Shown: positions 10,235 to 21,740, numbered from the stretch's first letter. The stretch is 64,000 nt of DNA from Tenrec ecaudatus (GCF_050624435.1 NC_134539.1:40766001-40830000); one strand, 5' to 3'. Numbers and translations: made by a program. Notes: generated by a model not told the origin, from the letters alone.

Positions 10235-10712
10235 TGTTAGGTAGCTTAGCCTAGGGAATTGGGAAGTCCATTTACGCATGCCCAGGAGAGCCAGCAAAGG
10301 ACAAAGCTGGATTTTCCCCCCCGGTGGGCCCAGATGGGTGTTACATCTGGAGCAGCCCACCTGGGCCAGGTGACTGCAATTCAGCCAATGGGATCAACCT
10401 GGGGTCGTTCACCACGCCTCCCCCGGGAACCCTTGAAAAGGCAGGGACCGAGAGGGAGAGGGGTCTTGGGGGCTTGGCTTGCTTGGTGGTCTGGTCATCT
10501 TCATGGGAGGAGAGAGATCCTTGCATGACCCGGGGCAGTCTCTGCCAGGCCGCATGGTCAAAGGGATCCTATGGGTGCCACATAAAACCTGAAACTTCTT
10601 TTAACTCTCATTAAATTCACTTGGATCACGAGCCCGGCTTCGGCGTGAAATCTTTCTCGCACGGAGCCAAGGACTGAGGTTGGAATCTAGTCCCGGAGAG
10701 AGAGACCTAACA
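10235..10712 (+). mobile_element. Solo LTR, same ERV family (478 bp)
   Basis: Perfect inverted termini tgttagg and cctaaca, flanked by the exact 4-bp duplication agtc (10231-10234 and 10713-10716). It contains cagccaatggg (CCAAT box, 10381-10391), ttgaaaaggc as a degenerate TATA region and cattaaattc as a polyadenylation signal. CpGs survive in the U5 (cggcttcggcg, ctcgcacgg). It lies 142 bp downstream of its sister LTR in the same orientation, but the different duplications show two separate integrations rather than one provirus. Confidence 0.92.
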
Positions 10713-10757
10713 AGTCCATCTCTAAACCTTACTATAATATATAAAGAAGCCTTCACC

Positions 10758-10895
10758 AAATTTACAGATATGGATATATGATTAAATTCATTAATTTGCT
10801 CAAGGTCACATAGGAAAAATATAATGGATCCTCATATCTATTGGACGACTCTGACTTCAACGCTCACGCACTTCTATAACCACATAATAGATTTC
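10758..10895 (-). mobile_element. MIR SINE fragment
   Basis: Inverse MIR core and tRNA region in order: tttacagatatgg, attaatttgctcaaggtcacat, then ggacgactctgacttcaacgc. The caaggtcaca phrase is the family hallmark. Ancient mammal-wide repeat. Confidence 0.65.
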
Positions 10896-10899
10896 CTTC

Positions 10900-11895
10900 T
10901 AGAATGAACTGACCTTACACTACAACTAAATACTGGAAAAGACCTCCAACTGGAAGGCACTGTTGGCGTTTTGAAAGGGACAGTCAGTAATTTGCAAGCT
11001 AATAAATCTAGGCCTCCAACAGTTTCTCTCATTGGCAGTAATGGAGCAGCCACTCCAGGCTTTGCATTTTGGTTAATTAGCTCACTTTTCAGGTGGTAAA
11101 ATTGATAGCCTTCAGCTTTGCATTCTTTAATGGCACCTGAGGCATGCTATTGTCATTTGGAAATGTACTGGCAAGTACTACTATTTAATCCACATAATTA
11201 GTTTGGCTCCATCACTATCATCATTGGATTATTTTCCAAAAAGGCTAAAAAGAGAACTTAAAAAAAAAAGTAAGTTTAGCTTTTATCACATCTGACTTTC
11301 CAGGTTCTAGCTTGTTATTGCTTTAGAAATAATTTAATTTACTAATCTTCTCTAATTATTCATAATAAAATATAATAATCACAATCACAACTAAACTAAT
11401 GGTGATTCCTGGGGCTTCATACTACAGTCACGCTGATAAAACTTATTACTGATGTTGTTTATTACTTATTACTGTGGTTTATTACTTATTACTGATGTGG
11501 TTTATTCCTTGAGCCAACTCTATGTTGGTTTATGTTGTTACTCCAGTTTTTTGGATGTGAACTTGTGCTTTAAAGCCTGTCAAAGAAATTTATAGTGGAA
11601 ATCCTTTATAATTTGAGGGTGTTTCAATTCATGAAGCAACATTTTTCTCCTTCAAGAAATCCCTGACCAAAAGGTTATGACTTTACTTTTACCTAAAATT
11701 GTAACCCTTTTCTTTTCTGTTTGTAACCAAATTTATTACATTTGAACTTCCAAAGATATGGCTGGGTGGAAAAGGACAGACCAGCATGTGAACTGATATC
11801 CATTGATCATAGTAAAAGGTGAAGGTTAGGTGCAATTACTTATGTTATAATTAACCAATAGTTGATCTGATTATTTTTGCCTCCTCCTTTTTTCT
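10900..11895. other. AT-rich, with a small tandem repeat
   Basis: No named repeat or gene recognised. Positions about 11440-11505 hold three imperfect copies of a 20-25-bp unit based on ttattactgatgtggttta, a minor minisatellite. Confidence 0.5.
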
Positions 11896-12230
11896 CCAAC
11901 ACCTTTATTGGTACATAATTCACATATACAATTGAACAGTTCAATCATTCAATCACATCAAGAGGAGTTGTGTAATAACCACTACATCTATCTGAGAGCC
12001 CTCCTCCACCTGCCCCATGGTTATATAGCCTTTCGTGTGACAGCTGTACCAAGAGTGGTGCACTGCTGGTTGGTGACAAACAAGATCTTGCTACATCAAT
12101 GCCTGGTAAGTCAAATTAAGATACATACTATTCCAGCAATCCTGTTTAGGCCATTCTGTTATAATTTGCTTATGCTTGTGTATAATAGGGTGTATCTCAG
12201 AGGGGTACCACCATAGGGGGTCACCCTGTT
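11896..12230 (-). mobile_element. Old L1, 3' end of the large minus-strand element
   Basis: In plus orientation it opens with tttattggtacataattcac, caattgaacagttcaatca and cacatcaagaggagtt, the ancient L1 (L1M-type) 3' terminus in inverse. The same terminus recurs at 34.8 kb. It is the probable 3' limit of the element that continues at 13.0 kb. Confidence 0.65.
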
Positions 12231-12239
12231 GAAGTTGTG

Positions 12240-12960
12240 TTACTTGTTTCTCTGTTTTTCAGTACCTGAAACCCAGGGACTTTTAACCTATAAGGAAAAA
12301 TATCATAACAAGACATTGGAAGGAGGAGCAATATAGGGGATAAGAATAAATCAAGATGTAAGAATAGATCAAGTAATGAGTTCTGGGCTCACAGCAAATC
12401 CTAGCTCCAACTTAAGAACATTTACTTCTTATATCATGGTCCTGCTCAATATTCAACTTCATGAAATGGTCACTGAAGATAAGGGTGTTAAAGCAAAGTG
12501 TAGTTAAGAAAGCAGATGGTGCCCGACCATCAATCCTTAGAGTCTGGGCTCTTAAGGGCTTGTATTTTAAAAAGCAGCCATCTAAGCAAGGAGCCAACTA
12601 GTCAACATAGAAAAAGCATGCCAGCTTAGGTGATTACAAAATTCAAATATGGTGAAGAGAAAGGTATCAGAGCTAAAATTATGAACATCCAATTTGTTGA
12701 AGGCTCTAGAGGACAGTGGGAACCCAGAACATATGTCCAGAGCTGCTGGAAGATCCACTCTACCAAAGACAAGAGTCCTGAACATCCTTATCATCAGTCA
12801 GAGATCATTGTAAACTTGATTATGCTGGATCGAACTAGATACCAGGCCAGTTGTCCTCCCTATAGACAGGACCTGAATTTATACTGGGTGCAAGCATCTC
12901 TTAGTTGTCCCATGACAGAAATTTCTTCCCTGGCTTTTTTAATGTTGATGGGGGGACTTC
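12240..12960 (+). mobile_element. Old L1 3' UTR fragment, plus orientation
   Basis: From about 12500 it follows the younger L1 3' UTR unit in sense: cagatggtgcccgacc, agtctgggctcttaagggctt, agcagccatctaagcaagga, aaaaagcatgccagctt. It is opposite in strand to the L1 on both sides, so it is probably a separate insertion into that element's 3' UTR. Boundaries are soft. Confidence 0.5.
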
Positions 12961-13009
12961 TCCCGCTTACGCATCATTTGTATTTTTGTGTTTACACTAT
13001 ATGATCTTA

Positions 13010-15905
13010 TCCACATGCCCTAGGTCAGTTCTGCCCACCCGCTGCACACCACTAAAGACTTGCCCCACCTAGTGATCCCAAGAGTATCCTCAGTTTCCCT
13101 TCCACCAGCATATATGCACCTATGTTCACTCAAACTTGACCTTTCCCTCTCCCCTTTCCTGAACTCCCCTTCCCATCAGAAAGACTCACCTCTCTGTTAG
13201 GGCCTCCTCCCTCTCTGGGGGACCTCACTCCAGGTCCTCATGGTCACCTCTCAGAAGACAGCATCCCTCTTCTCCCCCGACAATTTGACCCAAGCCGTCA
13301 TGAGGTGCCCTTCACGTGATGTGTGGTTCATTGGCCCTTGTCTGACGCTTTACCAGAAGACTGGATGCCCTGTAAGCTTGAATTTGTGCACATTCCGTTG
13401 CTTGTTTCTTCCACAGTGTAAATAAACAGTATGTGTCCTTTTGTGCTTGACTAACCTCACTCAGTATAATGTCTTCCAGATCCCTCCACAACCTGAGGTG
13501 TTTCATCACTGTTTGGAGGGATGCGTAGTGTTCCATTGTTTATATAACAGAGATTTTCCCCCACTCTCCTATTCATGAGAATTTAGGCTGTTTCCAGCTT
13601 CTTGCCATTGTGAACTGTGTTGCAATGAACACGAGGGAACAAACATCTGTGTCTGTTTCTTATTTCTTTTCGGTATGTGCCCAGTAATGGTATTGCTGGA
13701 TCATATGGTAGTTCAATTTCTGTCTGTTCTAGGTATCGCCATAACACCTTCCACAGTGGCCATACGTATTTATAAGTCCACTAGCAGTGGATAAGAGATC
13801 CTACCTCACCAAACCCTCTCCAACATTTGTCATTCACAGTTTTATGCAACTGGGCTATAGTAATAGGTGTTAGGTAGCATCTCATACTTGTTTTGTTTTG
13901 CATTTCCCAGATAGCTAATGACCAGGAGCATTTCCTCATGTGTTTATTAATCATGCGCATGTCATCCTCTGTGAATCATCTGTTCAGGTCTTTTGCCTAC
14001 CTTCTCAGTGGGCTAGTATTTTTTTTCTTGTAAGCTTGTAAAATTTTGTCGATTTTAGTACCTAGTCTTTTGTCTATTATATGGTAACTAAGTATCTTTC
14101 GCAGTCTATGGGCTTTCTTTTCACTCTTTCCTGCAGCCTTTCAATATACATGAATGCTTTATTTTCAATAAGTCGCATTCATCTATTTTCTCTTTCACAG
14201 AATGCTTCACCTGTTAATTCGGATAGTCTGTGTATTCTCCACCTTAGGACTCTTGGCTTTGTCCAAATTTTCTCATTGATGATCCTGACAGCTTTGGGTT
14301 TTACATTTAGGTCTTTGATCCACCTTGAGTTTGGTTTTTGTGCATGGAGTGAGATAATGGTCTTATTTCATTCTTCTGCATGTAGATATCCAACTTTTCC
14401 AACACCATTTATTGAAGAGGGCATCTACTGTCCATTTAATGTTTTGGGGGCCTTTGTCAAAAATCAATTGTCTGTGCAAGAATGTATTTGTTTCTGAATT
14501 TTCTTTCCTGATCCATTGGTCCATGTATCTATCATTATGCCATACCAGGCTGTTTTGACAACTGTGGTTGTATGGTAGGTTTTGAGGTCAGGTAGAACAA
14601 GACCCCCTACTTTGTTCTTCCTTTGAGACTCTTTGTCTCTCCTGGGATTCTTTCCTCTCCATATGAAGTTGGTAATCATTTGCTCCATTTCTTTAAAGAA
14701 TGATGCTGAGATTTGGATTAGGATTGCATTGAATCAAATGGTGCTTTAGGTAATATGGATATTTTCACAATATTGAGTCTTCCAATCAATGAACAGGGGA
14801 TGTTTCTCCATTTGTGTACATCCCTTCAGGTTTCTTGTAGTGATGTTCTGTAGTTTCCTTCATACAGGTTTTTAGGTTTTTGTTAGGTCTATTCTTAAAT
14901 ATTGCCTCTTCTATGTGGCTATTGAGAATAGTATTGTTTCCTTGGTCTCTTTTTTGGGATTCCCATCACTGGTATACAGGAATTCAATTTATTTCTGCTT
15001 GTTAATCTTGTATCCTGCTATAATACAAAACTCCACTATTGTTTCTAGCAATCCTATTATGGATATCTTGGGATTATCAATATATAAAATCATATCATCT
15101 GCAAATAGCGAAAGTTTCACTTTTTCTTACTCAATTGTACTCCATTGATCTCTTGCCATTGTCTTATGATACTGGCTAGAATTCCAGCACAATGTCGAAT
15201 AAAAGTGGGGAGAAGAGACATCTTTGTTGAGTTCCCTTATTCACTAGAAATATTTTTAGTTTTCCTCCATTGAACATAATATTAGCTATTGGTTTTTCAT
15301 GTAAAGGCTTTATTGTATTGAGAATCTTCACTTCCAATCCTATATTCTTGAGAGCTTTTATTAGGGATGTGTGGTGGATATTATCAAATGCTTTTTCTGC
15401 ATCAATTGATATGCTTATATAGTTCTTATCCTTTTTTCTTGTTAATATGTTAGATGTTGTTAATTCATTATATATGTGTGTGGGTGTTGGATTCTATTGA
15501 TCAAGATTTTGTTGAAAATTTTTGTCTCTGTGTTCATGAGAGATATAGGTCATAGTTCTCTATTCTTGTCCCAGTTTTCGTATCAGGGTATGCTGGCTTC
15601 GTAGAATGCATCTTGGCTTTTTGAAGTTAGGAGTTTCTAAGTTAGGATGAACTTAGCTATTTCTTCTTTTGCTGTGGATCTGTTCAAGTTCATAATGTCC
15701 ATGTGCAATAAATTATGGTGAGAGTATGTTTCTAGGTATTTGTCCATGTCCTCCAAGCTATTGAATGTGTTAACATACAGTCTTTTGTAGAATTGTCGTC
15801 CTTAATATTTTTATTCCATTAGGATCAGTTGTGCCTTTCCTGCTTCCTCCCCAAGTCTTGATATTGACATCTGACCCTTCTTTTCCTTTAAGTTTGCTAA
15901 CCGTT
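13010..15905 (-). mobile_element. Old L1: 3' UTR and ORF2 reverse transcriptase / C-terminal part
   Basis: Minus-strand L1. Plus positions 13010-13450 are 3' UTR. About 13450-14500 is the ORF2 C-terminal region and 3' junction: the familiar inverse text with cattgctggatcatatggtag and ctctccaacatttg. At 14464-14688 the minus frame reads W.GKNPRRDK, GGLVLPDLKTYH and VVKTAWY, the conserved post-RT segment. The RT active-site FADD is intact at 15094-15105. Frameshifts and stops disable the ORF. It is interrupted at 15918 by a tail insertion and resumes at 16223. Confidence 0.88.
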
Positions 15906-15918
15906 TCTCAATTTTCTT

Positions 15919-16209
15919 TTTTTTATTTATTTTTATTTTTTTTTAATTTTAACAATTTATTGGGGCTCATACAATTCTTATCACAGTTCATACATATACA
16001 TACATCAATTGTATAAAGCACATCTGTACGGTCTTTGCCCTAATCATTTTTTTCTCCTCTTTTCTTCTTTTACATTTTATTAGGGACTCATACAACTCTT
16101 ATCACCATCCATACATATACATACATCAATTGTATAAAGCACATCCATACATTCCCTGCCCCAATCATTCTCAAGGCATTTGCTCTCCACTTAAGCCTCT
16201 TGCATCAGG
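15919..16209 (-). mobile_element. Double L1 3'-tail insertion in ORF2
   Basis: Two successive inverse L1 3' ends, about 15945-16050 and 16068-16209, each containing actcatacaa(t/c)tcttatcac. The whole block is flanked by the exact 13-bp direct repeat tctcaattttctt (15906-15918 and 16210-16222), so it lies within one target site duplication. Either a second tail landed inside the first, or a dimeric template was inserted. Confidence 0.85.
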
Positions 16210-17028
16210 TCTCAATTTTCTTGATGCTTTCAAAGACCCAGATTCTTGTTTTGTTAATTTTTTTCCATTGTTCTGTTTTCCTTTCATTTATTTCTGCTCT
16301 TATTTTTATGATTTCTTTTCTATGGCTGTTAGTGGGATGATATTATTGCTCCTGTTTTATTTGTTGGAAGTGCTGTCTTGAGACGGTGACCACGATTCTC
16401 TCCTCTTTTTTTCATGTGTGTGTTTATTGCAAGAAATGACCTCCCATAACTGTTTCTGCTGCAGCCCATAGGTTTTGGAATGTTGTGCTCTCATTTTTTT
16501 CTAGGAATGTCCTACATTCCTCTTGTAGTTGGATTTTCACCCCTTCCTTTTTGCAAAGTGAATTAATGAGTCTCCAAGTTATTGTCTTTGTTTGTTTATT
16601 CTTTCAATTGTTGCTTTCAGCTTACTGGACCAGTAGTTGGAGAAGATGGATTGAATGATCTCTATGTGTTTGAGTTTTCACAAGCTTGCTTTATGTCCCA
16701 GCATGTGGTCTGTTCTAGAATATGAGCTGTGTGCATTGGAGAAGACTGTATTTTTTTGCTGATGGATGGAAAGCTCTATACATATCTATGAGGTCAAGTT
16801 GATGGATTGTCTTGTTCAGCTCTTCTGTTCCCTTATCGAGTTTCTTACCCGTTGATCTATCTTTTCTTGAAAGTGGTATATTAAAACCACCTACTCTAAT
16901 AGTTGATCTAGTGGTTTCTCCTTTAATATCTTTGAGGATTTGATTGATGAATTTTGATGGACTTTTATTGGGTGCATATAAGTTTATTATGGTTATGTGT
17001 TCTTGGTCAATTGTTCCCTTGAGCATTT

Positions 17029-17059
17029 ATTTATTTATTTGTTTGTTTGTTTGTTTGTT
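17029..17059 (-). mobile_element. Tail-only retroinsertion (A-rich tail without a body)
   Basis: Thirty-one bases of (tttattta/tttg)n, flanked by the exact 15-bp direct repeat ttcccttgagcattt at 17014-17028 and 17060-17074. On the minus strand the insert is an A-rich (aaac/aaat) tail. The flanking duplication shows it arrived by target-primed reverse transcription that stopped within the tail, not by simple slippage. Confidence 0.75.
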
Positions 17060-17406
17060 TTCCCTTGAGCATTTTGTAATACCTATTCTTGTCTCTCATT
17101 ATCTTATGCACCTTGATGTCTATTTTGTCAGAGATTAATATTGCCACCCATGCTTTTTTTGTTTTGTTTTTAGTCATTAACTTGGTAAATGTTTTGCCAA
17201 TCTTCGTCTCAGTCAGTTTTTGCCTGGAAGTCTCCTGAAGGCAGCAGATCTCTGGATCTTGCTGTCTAATCCAGTCTGCTACCCTTTGTCTTTTTAGGGG
17301 TGTGTCTAGCATGTTAACATTCAGTGTAATTAAATCTAACTGCAGACATGATACTGTCATCACTTACAATTTGTGTTTGATAATTTCCTTTCTTCTCCGC
17401 TATAGA

Positions 17407-17410
<4 letters not shown>

Positions 17411-17456
<46 letters not shown>
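17411..17456. repeat. (TA)n(CA)n microsatellite
   Basis: An uninterrupted run of TA dinucleotides passes into CA dinucleotides within the old L1. Likely length-variable between individuals. Confidence 0.95.
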
Positions 17457-17458
<2 letters not shown>

Positions 17459-18351
17459 TATGTAAGGAGTTTTTCTTGTCTTCAATTTTCCACTCAATCT
17501 GTGATATTTTGGGTGCTGTTTTCTGTGTTTTGGTTTCTGGATATTGTTACGCCTTATTGTGATCACATGGTCCTGTGCTGTGGTTGTTCACTTTCTGTCC
17601 ATAAGGAACTGGGCAGTATTTTTGTAAAGCTGGGGTTTGTGTGTGTGTGTGTGTGTGTTTAATAATCATTTTATTAGGGGCTCATACAACTCTTTTCACA
17701 ATCCATACATAAATTGTTTGTGTCCAGCACATTCATACGTATGTTGCCATCATCATTCTCAAAACACCTGCTTTCTGCTTGAGACTTTGGTATCAGCTAC
17801 TCATTTTCCCCCTACCTCCCTGCTCCCCCCTACCCTTGAACCCTTGATAATTTATAAATAATTATTATTTTATCATATCTTACACCATCCTATGTCTCCC
17901 TCACCCAGTTCTCCACTGCCTGTCCTCGAGGGAAGAGGTTATATGTAGACCTTGTCATCTGTTGCCCCTTTCTCCCTCAGCCTCCCGATATCACCACTCT
18001 CACCACTGATCCTGAAGGGTTCATCTGTCCTGGATTCCCTGTATTTCCAGTTCCTCTCTGTTCCAGTGTATATCTCCTGGTCCAGCCAGATATGTAAGGT
18101 TGAATTGAGATCATGATAGTGGGGGTGGGGGGGAGGAAGCATTTAAGAACTAGAGGAAAATTGTATGATTCATCATTGCTACACTGTACTCTGACTGGCT
18201 TGTCACCTCCCCACATCCCTTCTGCAAGGGGATATCCAATTTCCCCCGATGGGCCTTGAATTCCCACTCTGCACTCCCCCTCATTCACAATGCTATGATT
18301 TTTTTTTTCTTTGATGCCTGATACCTGATCCCTTCGACACTTTGTCATCTC

Positions 18352-18868
18352 ACAGGCTGGTGTGTATTTTCCATGTGGGCTTTACTGTTTCTGTTAGATG
18401 ACTCCTTCTTTATCGTCCAGCCTATGGGACCCCAGAGTCTATATATTTTGACAACTGGGCACCATCAGCTTTCTTCACCGTATTTGCCTATACACTTGCT
18501 TTTTCTTCAGTGTTTGCATCGGGGTACGCTGGTGTGCTTCTTCCATGTGGGCTTTGTTTCTTAGCTAGATGGCCGCCTGATTGTCTTCAAGTCTTTAAGA
18601 CCCTAGATGCTATATCATTTGATAGCTGGGCACCATCAGCTTTCTTCACAACTTTTGCTTATGCACCCACTTTGTCCTCAGTGATCGAGTTGGGACAGGC
18701 CGGTGTGCTTCTTCCATGTGGGTTTTGTTGTCTCTCAGATAGATGGCTGCTTGTTTATCTTCAGGTCTTTAAGACTTCAAGTGCTATTTCTTTGGTAGCT
18801 GGGCACCATGAGCTTTCTTCACCATGTTTGCTTGTGCACCCATTGTCATTGGCGATCATGCCAGGCAG
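18352..18868 (-). repeat. Triplicated 172-bp unit in L1 3' UTR
   Basis: Landmark ccatgtggg recurs at 18371, 18543 and 18714, giving periods of 172 and 171 bp. Each unit also holds a tctttaagac-like or gaccccagagtct block and ctgggcaccat(c/g)agctttcttcacc. Other copies in the window (about 730-920 and 60420-60610) carry only one unit. Confidence 0.88.
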
Positions 18869-19424
18869 GTGAGCATCTCAGACTGCTGAATTGGTAGAAC
18901 AAAGTGTTCTTGTGTTGAGGGAGTACTTGAGCAGGGGCCCACTGTCCATCTGTTTCCTTAATACTAAACCTATAAATATATGTACATAGATCTATTTCCC
19001 CCTTGTCGTATATACATATTTTTACATTTTTATATGCCTTTATTTAAGTCTAAATGACTACCTTTTGCCTCCTAGTTCTTTCCTCTGTTTCTTTGTATTT
19101 TCCTCTTGTCCCACTGTCATGTTATGCCTTCATTTGAGTTTTAGGAATTTCTCCTGGTTACATTGCCCTTGATACAGCCCTGCCAGACCTCCCTCACCCT
19201 CCTTGACATTGATTTTGGATTCCTTGCTATTCCCTTGTCCCTGGGCTTATTAACACTCTCTTCCTTTCCCCTGCCTCCCCTACTCCCATGTCCCCCCCGC
19301 AACTGTCATCCTGTTGTTCTCTCTTCTGGCTTGTTTATTCCGCCTATCCCTTCTAGGTAGACATGCTATGTACTATCACAAGACTGAGTACCACGAAGCA
19401 ACCACAGAAAGTAAGACAATAGCT

Positions 19425-19455
19425 ACAACAACAACAACAACACACACACACATGC
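19425..19455. repeat. (CAA)n(CA)n simple repeat
   Basis: caacaacaacaacaa followed by a cacaca run, inside the L1 insertion. Confidence 0.9.
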
Positions 19456-20035
19456 ATACACATGTAAATGTATAAATAGTTCAGGGTCTGTTTGTTTTCC
19501 TTCACGGGTGCTTTCCAGTCAAGTCTGATGGGGTGCCATGCCCTGGCACCGCCTCTATCCCTAGGGACTTCTTTGCTCTGCTTCCCCTGCTGCTTCTGTT
19601 GCATACCCCCAGAGGCTGGCTTCAGCGTGGTGAGCTCATGGCGGGCACAATTCCCGCTGTGTGTCTCCAGTGTTGTCCCCAATGATGCTATGGGTCAATG
19701 AGCAACACTGTCCTATGGTGGGGCCGGCCCTGTGGTCATCTCTGTGCATTGCTTTTCTGAGCAGGAACATTGTCCTCAGGGCTTGGCGAGCCAGGATGTG
19801 TGTCACTCTTTTCTTTTTTTCCCCCTGTGCCCCCTCATTGGCTCCTCTGGGCTCTGACCAGACCAGTCCTCTTCCCCTCTTCTTGAGCTGTAGTATCAGA
19901 CCTGTCCTCTGAAGTGAATCCTTCTTGGGGGGAAGGTGGTGCTGTCCATTTAGTTGGTAATGGGGCCGGCCCCTCTGGCCTCTCTGTCGGTTCCCTGCTT
20001 CATGTCAGTGTGTTGCGTTCTTGTTGTAAAGCTGG

Positions 20036-21105
20036 TTTTGATTTTTCATATTCTCTAAATATTTTTTTATTTGGGAAATTTTATTTTTTCCTTCAAATTT
20101 GATGGAAAGCTTTGCAGGATAGAGAATTCTTGGGTTCCAGTTGTGGTCTTCCAAAATTTGGAATATATTGCTTCAACTTCTTCCCTGCGTGATTTCTGTG
20201 AAGAAATCTGAACTTAGTCTTATAGGTTTACCTTCCTATGTGACTGATTCTTTGTCTTTCTAGCTGCTCTCATGATCCTCACCTTTTCTTTGAACTTGAA
20301 TAATTTGACTGCTATGTTTCTTTTTTGGGTGGGGATGGGGGCTTAATCAAGCAGTGTTCGCTCTGTTTCCTGGATGTTTATCATGTTCTCTTTTGTGATA
20401 TTAGGGAAATTTTCCTCCAAGATTTTCTTTACTATTTTAACTCTAGTTTTGTTTGTTCCTTCCCCAATAATACCCATATTGTTGTGCTTCATAGAATCCC
20501 ACAACATCTGTGTACTTTCTTCAGATTTTTTCGCTATTTTGTTTGATTGCTTGTCTCATTTGCTGAATTCTGCTTGGTTCTTTGGGTTCACTAATTCAAT
20601 TTTCCATTTCTTCCATTCTATTATTGAGATCTTTCACCTTGTGCTTTAATTCTGCTACCTCATTCCTTATCTCTTAAATATCCCTTTAGAGTGAAGATCT
20701 TGCATATCTTTTTTTTCTCATCTGTTTACAGGATTGAGCCCCAAAGTTTTGTACAACCCTCTATAACTTCTCTTGAATTATCTATCTGGCAATTCAAGGG
20801 CTGCTTCTTCTGTATAGTCTGTTAAGTTTAGGTCATTTTCAGTAATTCATTTGTGTCTCTCTAGATTTTTTGTGGTAGCTGCTGGTGGTCGCTGTTTTCT
20901 GCATAGCATTGTGGATGAACCAAGGTGCTGAGTCGGTTTCTGTGATTTGCAGGGATTGGTGTGTACAGCTTATGAGAGGATCAGCTGGGTTCCAGAGAAG
21001 GTGGTGTGTACAGATGATGTGTGTGTGCTAGTTGGGTGTATAGGATATAGGTGCTTGAGTTTGACTTTTAGTCAGTGATATTAACCTTAGGAAGCCTTCC
21101 TGTGA
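20036..21105 (-). mobile_element. Old L1 ORF1 and start of 5' region
   Basis: Minus-strand text reads the ORF1p C-terminal domain: KILEENFPNITKEN and NIQETERT, then KFKEKVRIMRAARK, and PRILYPAKLSIKFEG at about 20095-20140. These match the conserved L1 ORF1p blocks (RNA-recognition region, a basic ILKAAR-like helix, and LYPAKLSF). Upstream (plus about 20600-20900) lies the degraded coiled-coil part. Stops and frameshifts are present. Positions 20036-20023 mark the break caused by the 2.4-kb insertion. Confidence 0.85.
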
Positions 21106-21118
21106 AGTGTGTTAATTT

Positions 21119-21727
21119 CCCCCCATTTTAATGAGAAAATGAAAGATATTGTAACAATCCATAGTTCAATTAGATCAAGCATGATTGTACAATCGTTGCC
21201 ACCATCATTTTTCAAAACATTTTATTTCTTCTTATACTCTTTGGTATCAGCTCCTCTTTATCCCTGTTCCCCCCAAATTTACCCCCCAAGAACCCTTGCC
21301 ATTATATTAAATGATATTATTATAATTCCTTTTATTCCCCTGTATCTTACACTATCAAATGTATCCATTTACCTGCATTCTGTTATTTGTTCCATTCCAG
21401 TAGGGTTATGTAGACATCATTGCTGTCAGTTTTCCCTTTTCCCCTTTTCCCCACCTCTTTCTGTACCCTCAGGGACTCATTACTCCCATTACAATTCCTA
21501 TAGGATTTATTTATCTTGGATTTCATGCATCGAATGATTTTAATTAAGCACATGAACATATGCAGATCTAACAGGATTAATGGGGTAAAACTAAGACCAT
21601 GATAATAAGGGGAGGAACTATGAAAGAGCTAGAGGATAATTAGATGCTTCAACACTGTTATACTGCACCCTGGATATATCATCCCTTCCTTGTGACCCTT
21701 CTTTGAGGGACTGTCCAAATATCTTAC
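21119..21727 (-). mobile_element. Older-subfamily L1 3' end inserted in the large L1
   Basis: Inverse L1 3' UTR of about 0.6 kb whose tail has caatccatagttcaattaga and catgattgtacaatcgttgcc, a more diverged subfamily than the 53-kb copy and like the one at 38.2 kb. It is flanked by near-identical 13-mers agtgtgttaattt (21106-21118) and agtgtgttagttt (21728-21740), one mismatch, taken as its target duplication. Confidence 0.75.
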
Positions 21728-21740
21728 AGTGTGTTAGTTT

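Larger units (their letters stand above)
16223..17621 (-). mobile_element. Old L1 ORF2: N-terminal endonuclease region
   Basis: Minus frames read TLNVNMLDTPLKRQRVADW, ICCLQETS (17031-17363) and INLYAPNKSPSKF, VGGFNIPLS.KDRS (16715-17026), the APE-type endonuclease of L1 ORF2. The catalytic GDFN motif has become GGFN, and the frame is broken by the tail-only insertion at 17029-17059. ORF2 starts near 17363. About 17363-17621 is the ORF1-ORF2 junction and ORF1 end, carrying a (TA)n(CA)n tract at 17411-17456. Confidence 0.88.
17634..20023 (-). mobile_element. L1 3' UTR insertion (2.4 kb) into the older L1 ORF1
   Basis: Minus-strand L1 copy flanked by the 12-bp direct repeat ttgtaaagctgg (17622-17633 and 20024-20035). 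Its 3' tail is a (CA)n tract on the minus strand (tgtg run at 17637-17659) followed by the standard terminus. It then runs through the complete 3' UTR: terminal block to 18330, tandem units at 18352-18868, an AT-rich block to about 19130, a pyrimidine-rich stretch to 19350 and a GC-rich part at 19500-20023. It lies exactly where ORF1 of the host L1 is interrupted. Confidence 0.88.

Noticed and set aside
9634-10712. A complete provirus with two LTRs
   Set aside because: Only 142 bp separates the LTRs, there is no gag/pol/env sequence, and each has its own 4-bp duplication.
18352-18868. CRISPR-like or satellite array
   Set aside because: Units are contiguous without spacers, limited to three, and part of the L1 3' UTR seen singly elsewhere.
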